From contig CAZTCJ010000123.1 of NCBI GenBank assembly GCA_964612085.1, positions 1 through 9,017 of the forward strand: DNA of 9,017 bases, in the 5' to 3' direction. Both the position numbers and the translations under genes were made by a program. This DNA is from CAZTCJ01 sp964612085. GTDB taxonomy: Bacteria; Pseudomonadota; Alphaproteobacteria; JAJFIK01. Numbering within the stretch: position 1 is the stretch's first letter; each line of letters begins with the position of its first letter. This document shows positions 1-6,416 of the stretch, piece after piece. The notes below the pieces were generated by a model. That model saw only the letters and a list, made by a program, of their open reading frames with translations, was not told where the DNA came from and did no database searches.

Positions 1-1092
1 ACCCGCCGTCCGGCCGCCCAGGAACAATTGAGAGTGCTGGGCGAGCAGACCGAAATCGACACCCTGCCCATCATCGAAGGCCAGATGCCCGTGGCCATTG
101 CCAAGCGGGCCATGGAGGCGGCGCGTTTCGGCGGTTACGACGTGGTGATCCTCGACACCGCCGGCCGCACCCATATCGACGAAAGCCTGATGGCCGAAGT
201 CGAAGAGGTGCGCGACGTGGCCCGGCCCATCGAGACCCTGCTGGTGGCCGACAGCCTGACCGGTCAGGATGCGGTCAATGTGGCGAAAAGCTTCCAGGAC
301 CGGGTCGGCGTCACCGGTATCGTCCTGACCCGGATCGACGGCGACGGGCGCGGCGGTGCTGCCTTGAGCATGCGCGCGGTCACCGGCGTGCCGATCAAGC
401 TCCTGGGCGTCGGCGAGAAATTCGACGCTCTGGAAGAGTTCAAGCCCGACCGGATCGCGGGCCGCATTCTCGGCATGGGCGATGTGGTGAGTCTCGTGGA
501 GCGCGCCGCCGAGACGGTGGACGAGGAAAAAGCCAAGAAGCTCGCCAAGAAGATGAAAAAAGGCGAGTTCGACCTGAACGATCTCGCCGACCAGCTTCGC
601 CAGATGAGCAAGATGGGCGGTATGCAGAGCATTCTGGGCATGCTGCCCGGCATGGGCAAGATGAAGGACGCGCTCGCCAATGTGGACATGGACGACAAGA
701 TCTTCCGCCGTCAGGAAGCAATCATCCAGTCCATGACGCCCAAGGAGCGCTCCAACCCGAAGATCCTCAACGCCTCGCGCAAGAAGCGTATCGCCAAGGG
801 CTGCGGTCTCGACGTGCAGGACATCAACCGCCTGCTGAAAATGCACCGGCAAATGGCCGACATGGTCAAGCGCATGGGCAAGAAAGGCGGCCTCAAGGGC
901 CTGATGGGCGCCATGGGCGGCGGCGGCATGCCCGCGATGCCGCCCGGCGGCATGGGCGGTGGTGGCGGCGGTTTGCCCGGCCTGGGCGGCGGATCCGGGA
1001 GCGGGCTGCCCGGCCTTGGCGGGCCCGGCATGCCGCCCTTGGGCCCTAACGGTTTACCCCCCGGCTTTCCGGGAACGAAGAAAGACAAGTAA
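1..1092 (+). CDS. ffh: Signal recognition particle protein Ffh (SRP54), 5' end missing
   Basis: GTPase that binds 4.5S RNA and signal peptides and delivers ribosome-nascent chains to FtsY at the inner membrane. The reading frame is open from base 1, so the gene is cut by the window edge. The N domain and P-loop lie outside, and the visible part starts in the G domain at the RPAAQEQL motif. The DTAGR G3 box is at 154-168 and the TRID G4 box at 328-339, followed by DGRGG. The Met-rich M domain runs from about 600 to 900, with its RNA-binding helix around SRKKRIAKGCG (775-807) and then DINRLLKMHRQM. About 60 residues rich in Gly, Pro and Met follow, ending in a basic KKDK; this tail is longer than in the E. 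coli protein. The TTG at 28 is the codon for Leu inside the conserved motif, not a start. rpsP follows after 37 nt. Identification is secure. Confidence 0.97.
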   Translation, partial: TRRPAAQEQLRVLGEQTEIDTLPIIEGQMPVAIAKRAMEAARFGGYDVVILDTAGRTHIDESLMAEVEEVRDVARPIETLLVADSLTGQDAVNVAKSFQDRVGVTGIVLTRIDGDGRGGAALSMRAVTGVPIKLLGVGEKFDALEEFKPDRIAGRILGMGDVVSLVERAAETVDEEKAKKLAKKMKKGEFDLNDLADQLRQMSKMGGMQSILGMLPGMGKMKDALANVDMDDKIFRRQEAIIQSMTPKERSNPKILNASRKKRIAKGCGLDVQDINRLLKMHRQMADMVKRMGKKGGLKGLMGAMGGGGMPAMPPGGMGGGGGGLPGLGGGSGSGLPGLGGPGMPPLGPNGLPPGFPGTKKDK

Positions 1093-1129
1093 CCACACTG
1101 AAGAGATGAGTTGAGAAAGGAAAACGATC

Positions 1130-1600
1130 ATGTCCCTGAAAATCCGGCTCGCCCGTGGCGGCGCCAAGAAGCGGCCCTTCTACCGCATCGTGGTGGCGGA
1201 TTCCCGCAGCCCCCGCGACGGCCGCTTCATCGAGAAGATCGGTACGTATAATCCGCTCCTGCCCAAGGATCACGAGGGCCGGGTGATGATCAACGAGGAG
1301 CGTGCCCAGCATTGGCTGAAGACCGGCGCCAAGCCGACCGACCGGGTCGCCCGTTTCCTGAGCGAGCGCGATCTCGTCAAGTGGGAGCACGGCAACAATC
1401 CGAAGAAGGCGTTGCCGGGCAAGAAGGCCCAGGAACGTCTGGAAGAGAAGCGCCAGAAGGAAGAAGAAGCCAAGGCCGCCGCTGAAGAGGCCGCCAAGGC
1501 TGCTGAAGAGGCGGCTGCCGAGGAAGCGCCTGCTGAAGACGCTCCGGCTGAGGATACTGGGGCTGAAGAAAGCGGTGACGGTGAGGAGAAGAAGGACTGA
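1130..1600 (+). CDS. rpsP: 30S ribosomal protein bS16 with long acidic Ala-rich tail
   Basis: Small-subunit protein needed for 30S assembly; it binds 16S rRNA. The first ~85 residues are the standard S16 fold, starting MSLKIRLARGG and including KKRPFYRIVVADSRSPRDGRF and the IGTYNPL strand. E. coli S16 is about 82 residues; this one is 156. Residues ~98-156 form an extension that begins as a charged Glu/Lys/Arg stretch, probably helical, and becomes Ala/Glu repeats with Pro (APAED units) and a DGEEKKD end. Extensions of this kind occur on alphaproteobacterial S16 and are presumably flexible. The ATG is preceded by an AAAGGAAA Shine-Dalgarno-like run about 8 nt upstream. The last 26 nt overlap rimM. 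Confidence 0.97.
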   Translation: MSLKIRLARGGAKKRPFYRIVVADSRSPRDGRFIEKIGTYNPLLPKDHEGRVMINEERAQHWLKTGAKPTDRVARFLSERDLVKWEHGNNPKKALPGKKAQERLEEKRQKEEEAKAAAEEAAKAAEEAAAEEAPAEDAPAEDTGAEESGDGEEKKD

Positions 1601-2141
1601 GGCGCCGGACGGTCTCGTGCTGGTGGGCGCCATCGCGGGCGCCTTCGGGGTGCGCGGCGAGGTGCGGCTGAAATCCTTCACCGATGATCCGGAAGCCATC
1701 GCGTCCTACGGTCCGCTCCAGACGGACGACGGCCGCTCCTTCACGGTAAAAAGCCTGCGGGCGGTGAAGGACGGCTTCGCAGGCCGGATTGGCGGTATCG
1801 GGTCCCGGGAGGCGGCGGAGGCGCTCAAGGGCACGGCCCTTTATGTGGCGCGCGACGCCTTGCCGGAGCCGGACGAGGAGGAGTTCTACTTCGTGGATCT
1901 CGTCGGGCTGGAGGTCCAACTGACAGACGGCTCCGTGTTCGGGACCGTGAAGGCGGTGCAAAGTTTCGGGGCAGGGGATCTGTTGGAGATCCTGCCCGTG
2001 GGTGCCAAGCGCACCGTTCTGGTGCCGTTCACGAAAGAGGCGGTACCGGTGGTGGAGATCAAGGCCGGCCGGGTGGTGATCGATCCCCCCGCCGGCCTGT
2101 TGGATGAGGCCTCGCCCGAGGGCGGGGCGGAAGAACCATGA
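1575..2141 (+). CDS. rimM: Ribosome maturation factor RimM
   Basis: Assembly factor for the 30S head; in other bacteria it binds S19 and is needed for 16S processing. It has an N-terminal RimM barrel with the signature VGAIAGAFGVRGEVRLKSF (residues 17-35) and a C-terminal PRC-barrel domain from about residue 104 (FYFVDLVGLEV) to VVIDPPAGLLD (167-177). The 188-residue length is normal. No ATG is available. The GTG at 1575 gives MTVRRRR, and an in-frame GTG at 1581 is equally possible; GTGs at 1617 and 1623 would leave almost no residues before the barrel. Either early start lies inside the tail of rpsP, in a different frame, so translation is probably coupled to rpsP. The 3' end overlaps trmD by 4 nt (ATGA). 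Confidence 0.94.
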   Translation: MTVRRRRTEAPDGLVLVGAIAGAFGVRGEVRLKSFTDDPEAIASYGPLQTDDGRSFTVKSLRAVKDGFAGRIGGIGSREAAEALKGTALYVARDALPEPDEEEFYFVDLVGLEVQLTDGSVFGTVKAVQSFGAGDLLEILPVGAKRTVLVPFTKEAVPVVEIKAGRVVIDPPAGLLDEASPEGGAEEP

Positions 2142-2875
2142 CAGCGCCTTGGACGGCCAGCGTTTTAACCCTCTACCCGGAGATGTTTCCGGGGCCGCTG
2201 GGTCTTTCGCTGGCGGGCAAGGCGCTCGAAAACGGCCTGTGGCGGCTGGAAACGGTGGACATTCGCGCCTTTGCAAGCGATAAACACCGCTCCGTTGACG
2301 ACACCCCGGCCGGTGGCGGCCCGGGGATGGTGATGCGGGCCGATGTGCTGGCCCGCGCGGTCGATGCGGTTCTGGGCGCTGAGCCTGCGGGACGGACGAT
2401 TATTTATCCGAGCCCGCGCGGGCGCCCGTTCAGCCAAAGCGGGGTCAAGGAGATGGCGGCGGGATCCGGCGCGATTTTCCTGTGCGGCCGGTTCGAGGGC
2501 GTCGATCAGCGCCTTCTGGAGGCCCGGCCCATCGTCGAGGTGAGCCTTGGCGATTTTATCCTGGCGGGCGGCGAGATTGCCGCCATGGCGATGATCGAGG
2601 CCTGCACCCGGCTCCTGCCGGGGGTCATGGGCGACGATCAGTCGGCGGAGGAAGAGAGTTTCGAAGGCGGGTTGCTCGAGTACCCGCATTACACACGGCC
2701 CCCCGAATGGGAAGGGCGCACGATCCCGGAGGTACTGCTCTCCGGCCATCACGAACGGATCCGGCAGTGGCGCCGGGCGCAGGCGGAAGCCCTGACCGAA
2801 ACGCGCCGGCCCGATCTTTGGGACAGGTATCAGCGGGCACATCCGCAGACGGAAAGAACGGACAAGAAGGATTGA
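2138..2875 (+). CDS. trmD: tRNA (guanine-N1)-methyltransferase TrmD
   Basis: Cytoplasmic SAM-dependent enzyme that makes m1G37 in tRNAs reading codons such as CCN and CUN, preventing +1 frameshifts. It is a SPOUT-class trefoil-knot enzyme. Visible motifs are LTLYPEMF (10-17), TPAGGGPGMVMR (56-67), YPSPRGRPF (90-98), LCGRFEGVDQR (115-125), the knot segment VSLGDFILAGGE (135-146), RLLPGV (158-163) and ESFEGGLLEYPHYTRP (173-188), then the helical C-terminal domain. The 245-residue length is typical. R158 aligns with catalytic Arg154 of E. coli/H. influenzae TrmD, while the position of Asp169 is filled by E173 and that of Asp177 by E181. The ATG overlaps the rimM stop, with GGAAG 4 nt upstream. 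Confidence 0.96.
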   Translation: MTAPWTASVLTLYPEMFPGPLGLSLAGKALENGLWRLETVDIRAFASDKHRSVDDTPAGGGPGMVMRADVLARAVDAVLGAEPAGRTIIYPSPRGRPFSQSGVKEMAAGSGAIFLCGRFEGVDQRLLEARPIVEVSLGDFILAGGEIAAMAMIEACTRLLPGVMGDDQSAEEESFEGGLLEYPHYTRPPEWEGRTIPEVLLSGHHERIRQWRRAQAEALTETRRPDLWDRYQRAHPQTERTDKKD

Positions 2876-2879
2876 GGCC

Positions 2880-3320
2880 ATGAACATCATCGAAGAACTC
2901 GAGCGCGAACAGATCGACGCTCTGGGCAAGGACATTCCGGAATTCGAGCCCGGCGATACGGTGCGGGTGAATGTGAAGGTGGTCGAAGGCACCCGCGAGC
3001 GGGTCCAGGCCTATGAAGGCGTGTGCATCGGCCGTCAGGGTTCGGGCCTCCACGAAGCGTTCACGGTCCGGAAGATTTCCTACGGTGAAGGCGTGGAGCG
3101 GATCTTCCCGGTCTACAGCCCGCTGATTGATTCGATCCAGGTGGTCCGCCGGGGCAAGGTGCGCCGCGCCAAGCTCTATTACCTGCGCGGACGGCGCGGT
3201 AAGTCGGCCCGGATCGCCGAGCGTCAGGACAAGCGCACCGAGGACGCCAAGGCGGCGGCCAAGACGGCGAAAGCAGCCGCCAAGGCCAAGGCCAAGGATA
3301 CGGCCAGCGCCGCCGAATAG
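2880..3320 (+). CDS. rplS: 50S ribosomal protein bL19 with Lys/Ala-rich tail
   Basis: Large-subunit protein at the 30S-50S interface. The core is complete: MNIIEELEREQI, the FEPGDTVRVNVKVVEG strand region (22-37), ERVQAYEGVCIGRQGSG (40-56), TVRKISYGEGVERIFPVYSP (62-81) and the basic end VRRGKVRRAKLYYLRGRRGK (89-108). The core normally ends near residue 115. Here about 30 more residues follow, nearly all Ala and Lys (AKAAAKTAKAAAKAKAK), closing with TASAAE. The likely Shine-Dalgarno is GAAGGA (2866-2871), inside the end of trmD and 8 nt before the ATG. The gene starts 4 nt after the trmD stop, so the two are almost certainly co-transcribed. Confidence 0.97.
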   Translation: MNIIEELEREQIDALGKDIPEFEPGDTVRVNVKVVEGTRERVQAYEGVCIGRQGSGLHEAFTVRKISYGEGVERIFPVYSPLIDSIQVVRRGKVRRAKLYYLRGRRGKSARIAERQDKRTEDAKAAAKTAKAAAKAKAKDTASAAE

Positions 3321-3347
3321 GGTTTTCATCCCTTCCAGGAGACAGGC

Positions 3348-4370
3348 ATGGGTTATCGGGTCGCCGTGATCGGCGCGACCGGGACGGTCGGGCGTGAAAT
3401 GCTCGCCGTTCTGGCGGAGCGGGCCTTTCCCGCCGATGAAGTGATCGCGCTGGCGTCCTCCAGCAGCATCGGCCGCGAGGTCTCTTACGGCGACCGGACG
3501 CTCAAGGTCAAAGCGCTGGAGCATTTCGACTTCAAGGGCACCCATATCGCGCTCTTCGCCGCCGGCGGCGATGTGGCGGGCGAGTGGGCGCCGAAAGCGG
3601 CCGCCGCTGGCGCCATCGTCATCGACAATTCCTCCCGCTTCCGCATGGAACCGGACGTGCCGCTGATCGTGCCGGAAGTGAACGCCGATGCGCTCGAGGG
3701 CTACACCAAGCGCAATATCATCGCCAATCCCAACTGCTCCACGGCCCAGCTCGTGGTGGCGCTAAAGCCGCTTCACGACAAGGCGCGGATCAAGCGGGTG
3801 GTGGTCGCCACCTATCAGTCCGTGTCCGGTGCAGGGCGCGAGGCCATGGACGAGCGGTTCAACGAGAAGCGCATGATCTTCGTGAACGATGAGCTGGAGC
3901 GAAATCATTTCTCCAAGCAGATCGCCTTCAACGTCATCCCCCATATCGACCGCTTCATGAAGGACGGCGATACCCGGGAGGAATGGAAGATGAAGGTGGA
4001 GACCCAGAAGATCCTCGATCCCAAGATCGAACTGACCGCCACCTGCGTGCGCGTGCCGGTCTTCGTGGGCCATTCCGAAGCGGTGAATATCGAGTTCGAA
4101 CATCCGATTACGGATGAGGAGGCTCAGGACATCCTGCGCGAGGCCCCGGGCCTGCTGGTGGTCGATAAGCGCGAGGACGACGGCTATGTGACGCCGGTCG
4201 AATGCGTTGGCGATTTCGCCACCTATGTCAGCCGCATCCGCACCGATCCGACGGTCGATAACGGCCTCAATCTGTGGGTGGTCTCGGATAATCTGCGCAA
4301 AGGCGCGGCGCTCAATGCCGTGCAGATCGCCGAGTCGCTGGTGAACCGGTATCTGAGCAAAGCGGCGTAA
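3348..4370 (+). CDS. asd: Aspartate-semialdehyde dehydrogenase
   Basis: Reduces beta-aspartyl phosphate to aspartate semialdehyde with NADPH, at the branch to lysine/diaminopimelate, threonine and methionine. The N-terminal nucleotide-binding motif is GATGTVG (9-15). The phosphate-binding region is DNSSRFRM (93-100), the catalytic cysteine is C130 in NPNCSTAQ, and SVSGAGREAMDE follows at 158-169. The second catalytic region, RVPVFVGHSEAV (235-246), carries H242. The 340-residue length is typical of the bacterial enzyme. The start is set by AGGAG at 3337-3341, 6 nt before the ATG. It begins 27 nt after rplS with no visible terminator between, so read-through from the ribosomal operon is likely. 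The stop is followed by a palindromic repeat and then convergent pdxY. Confidence 0.97.
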   Translation: MGYRVAVIGATGTVGREMLAVLAERAFPADEVIALASSSSIGREVSYGDRTLKVKALEHFDFKGTHIALFAAGGDVAGEWAPKAAAAGAIVIDNSSRFRMEPDVPLIVPEVNADALEGYTKRNIIANPNCSTAQLVVALKPLHDKARIKRVVVATYQSVSGAGREAMDERFNEKRMIFVNDELERNHFSKQIAFNVIPHIDRFMKDGDTREEWKMKVETQKILDPKIELTATCVRVPVFVGHSEAVNIEFEHPITDEEAQDILREAPGLLVVDKREDDGYVTPVECVGDFATYVSRIRTDPTVDNGLNLWVVSDNLRKGAALNAVQIAESLVNRYLSKAA

Positions 4371-4383
4371 TTATTCAATTCGG

Positions 4384-4466
4384 CGTAGGGTGCCTTTTGC
4401 CATGCGAAATGCACGTCCTTGCGATGTATCCCGGTGCATCGCGGCTTTGCCTTGACGCACCCTACG
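4384..4466. repeat. Palindromic intergenic repeat between asd and pdxY
   Basis: The outer arms are perfect 10-bp inverted copies: CGTAGGGTGC at 4384-4393 and GCACCCTACG at 4457-4466. Inside, GCGAAATGCAC (4404-4414) pairs with GTGCATCGC (4434-4442) except for two bulged A residues, and GCGATG (4421-4426) can pair alternatively with CATCGC (4437-4442). The arm sequence resembles a family of short non-coding palindromes with GTAGGGTGC/GCACCCTAC ends that recur in intergenic DNA of many bacteria; that assignment is from memory, since only one copy is in the window. The right arm contains CTA at 4462-4464, which is the TAG stop of pdxY on the other strand. It sits between convergent genes and could act as a bidirectional end, but no T-tract follows either arm. 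Confidence 0.65.
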
Positions 4467-5313
4467 GATCGAAACTGCCCGCCGTCAAATGCGGGTGTTC
4501 CGCCGCCTGAGCGATTGCGTCCTGTGCCGCGATGAGCCGCATGTCCGGTTCGCCTGTCGCGCCGAAATCCGTCAGCACCCGGTCGACGGCCGATGCGGCT
4601 TTTTGCAGGGCGTGCGGAACCGTGACGCCTTTCAGCAGATGGCCGAGAAAAAGCGCCGTAAACAGATCGCCCGTGCCCGATGGCGGCTGCGCCAAGCGGT
4701 CGGTCACGCACAGCCAGGCCTGATCCGCCGTGACGGCCAGCGTGCCGATCTTTGCCGGATCAGCCGGAATCGCCACGGAGGTGCAGATCACCAAGGGCCG
4801 GGCCAGCGCGCGCGCCGCCGCAAGCGCCGTCCCAGGCGCATCGACCGTCCGTTCACTGAGCACCTCCAGCTCGAAACAGTTGGGCGTGAGAATATCGGCG
4901 AGCGGCACAAGCCGGGCGCGCAGAGCGTCGGCCACGCCCGGTTTGACATAAGCGCCTGTTTCCCTTTCGCCGATCACCGGGTCGCAGCAATAAGGGGCAT
5001 GCGGCGATTGCGCGCGGATCCGGGTGGCGGCACTGCAGACAACCTCCACATGGGTTTCATGGCCGAGATAGCCCGTGAGCAGCGCCTGGGCCTGTTTGAG
5101 AAAGCCTTGCCCATCGAGACCCGCGACCAGCGCGGCCATGTCCTCAGCGGGCACGGCCTTGCCCTTGAAGCCGCCATGGCCCGGATGGTTGGAAAACAAC
5201 ACCGTCGGCACCGCCCAGACCTCGAAGCCCATCCGCTGGAGGGCGAACTGGGCCGCCGCATTGCCCACATGGCCGTAAACCACTTGGGATTGGATGGAGA
5301 GAATACCGTCCAT
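4462..5313 (-). CDS. pdxY: Pyridoxal kinase PdxY
   Basis: Ribokinase-family enzyme that phosphorylates pyridoxal in the salvage route to PLP. Family marks are LSIQSQVVYGHVGNAAAQF (5-23), TVLFSNHPGHGGFKG (37-51), CDPVIGE (110-116), PNCFELEVL (144-152) and the anion-hole/catalytic motif PSGTGDLFTALFLG (211-224), with D216 as the expected catalytic base. The 283-residue length is usual. The ATG at 5313 (complement) places the conserved LSIQS motif at residue 5, as in PdxY proteins; the Shine-Dalgarno is weak (AAGG, 10 nt upstream). It is transcribed alone, convergent with asd and divergent from the malyl-CoA gene. Its last codons run into the palindromic repeat. PdxK-type activity on pyridoxine is possible, but the motif set favours PdxY. 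Confidence 0.93.
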   Translation of the reverse strand: MDGILSIQSQVVYGHVGNAAAQFALQRMGFEVWAVPTVLFSNHPGHGGFKGKAVPAEDMAALVAGLDGQGFLKQAQALLTGYLGHETHVEVVCSAATRIRAQSPHAPYCCDPVIGERETGAYVKPGVADALRARLVPLADILTPNCFELEVLSERTVDAPGTALAAARALARPLVICTSVAIPADPAKIGTLAVTADQAWLCVTDRLAQPPSGTGDLFTALFLGHLLKGVTVPHALQKAASAVDRVLTDFGATGEPDMRLIAAQDAIAQAAEHPHLTAGSFDP

Positions 5314-5441
5314 GCTTGGCTAACCTTGGCAGGGTAAGGGATTAGCGGCTAGGGTGCCGCCCGAAATCGCGGCGCCGGACCGGTGCCCGGTTCCGAACAA
5401 GTTCACCGCTCCCTTACAAGACTCATGCGAGGAAAGCGAGA
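5314..5441. promoter_or_regulatory. Divergent intergenic region, pdxY / mcl2-type gene
   Basis: These 128 nt separate two divergent start codons and must hold promoters for both directions unless transcription enters from farther away. On the + strand, TTGGCA (5326-5331) is followed 18 nt later by TAGGGT (5350-5355), a weak sigma-70-like pair. No clear pair is seen for pdxY. A purine-rich GAGGAAAGCGAG just before the ATG at 5442 is the likely ribosome binding site of the rightward gene. No operator palindrome stands out. Confidence 0.35.
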
Positions 5442-6335
5442 ATGTCTCATACGCCCCAAGCGCCCGTGCGTCCCCGCCGCAGTGTTCTCTATATGCCCGG
5501 TTCCAATGCCCGCGCGCTGGAAAAGGCCAAGAGCCTGCCCGCCGATGCCCTGATCCTGGACCTGGAAGACGCGGTGGCGCCCGACGCGAAGATAACGGCG
5601 CGCGATCAGGTCTGCGCGGCCGTCAAGGGCGGCGGCTATGGCAAGCGGGAAATCATTATACGGATCAACGGGCTCGACACGGACTGGGGCGCGGACGACC
5701 TGCGGGCCGCCGTCGGCGCGGGGCCCGATGCGGTGCTGGTGCCCAAGGTGGACGGTGCGGATGACGTGCGTGCCGCCGACCGCATGATGGGCGAAGCGGG
5801 CGCAAGCGACGGGCTCGCGCTCTGGGCCATGATGGAAACGCCCATCGCCATGCTGCAGGCCCAGGACATCGCGTCCTCCGCGACCGAGACCCGGCTTGCC
5901 GCATTCGTGATGGGTACGAACGATCTGCTCAAGGATCTGGGCGCCCAGACGACGGCCTTGCGCCTGCCGCTCCTTACCGGATTGTCATTGTCGCTCCTGG
6001 CGGGCCGTGCATACGGATTGGCGGTAATCGATGGCGTTTACAACGGCATTCGGGACATGGACGGATTCATTCAATCCTGCAGGCAGGGCCTGGAATTCGG
6101 CTTTGACGGCAAGACCTTGATCCATCCGAGTCAGGTCGAACCCTGTAACCGGATCTTTACGCCAGAACGCGACGCGGTTGCGTGGGCGCGCACCATCATC
6201 GCGGAATTCGAGAAACCGGAGAACGCTGACAAAGGCGTCGTGCAGGTCGAAGGCCGCATGGTGGAGCGTCTGCATGCGGAACAGGCGCGCCGTCTCGTCG
6301 CTCTTGCCGATGCGATAGATGCACAGTCCACCTAG
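5442..6335 (+). CDS. CitE-like protein, probable (3S)-malyl-CoA thioesterase (Mcl2 type)
   Basis: Member of the HpcH/HpaI aldolase / citrate lyase beta family (TIM barrel, Mg2+-dependent, acts on acyl-CoA). Visible marks are RRSVLYMPGSNARALEKA (12-29), the strand LILDLEDAVAPD (37-48), IRING (73-77), VLVPKVDG (98-105), the metal ligands E132 in MMETP and D161 in GTNDL, and KTLIHPSQVEP (224-234). Length is 297 residues. The start RRSVLYMPGS and LDLEDAVAPD resemble Rhodobacter Mcl2, which hydrolyses (3S)-malyl-CoA to malate, more than Mcl1 lyase, which starts with a CQLFGPGSRP-like motif; this comparison is from memory. The next gene is mesaconyl-CoA hydratase, which supports a role in the ethylmalonyl-CoA pathway. 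A lyase on malyl-CoA or beta-methylmalyl-CoA remains possible. The family is certain; the exact reaction is inferred. Confidence 0.9.
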   Translation: MSHTPQAPVRPRRSVLYMPGSNARALEKAKSLPADALILDLEDAVAPDAKITARDQVCAAVKGGGYGKREIIIRINGLDTDWGADDLRAAVGAGPDAVLVPKVDGADDVRAADRMMGEAGASDGLALWAMMETPIAMLQAQDIASSATETRLAAFVMGTNDLLKDLGAQTTALRLPLLTGLSLSLLAGRAYGLAVIDGVYNGIRDMDGFIQSCRQGLEFGFDGKTLIHPSQVEPCNRIFTPERDAVAWARTIIAEFEKPENADKGVVQVEGRMVERLHAEQARRLVALADAIDAQST

Positions 6336-6416
6336 AAAAACGATCTTCGCGCTTCCGCTGACTGATTATCACGGTAGAGTAGTTACGGACGTGCATATAC
6401 GACCGATGGAGCCGGT

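Noticed and set aside
711..1088. Proline-rich - strand frame opposite the ffh tail
   Set aside because: It is the complement of Gly/Met/Pro codons in the low-complexity Ffh tail; no start context or domain supports it.
2165..2992. 275-codon - strand open frame opposite trmD, and a similar one at 2625-3545
   Set aside because: Both are antisense to strongly conserved genes, with composition typical of high-GC shadow frames and no family motif.
4489..5337. 282-codon + strand open frame opposite pdxY
   Set aside because: It is exactly antisense to a clearly conserved pdxY, rich in Arg/Gly/His as GC-rich shadows are, and has no recognisable domain.
6336..6416. Possible promoter before mch (TAGAGT at 6375-6380)
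   Set aside because: The -10-like hexamer has no acceptable -35 at 16-18 nt; the lower GC content alone is not enough to call a promoter.
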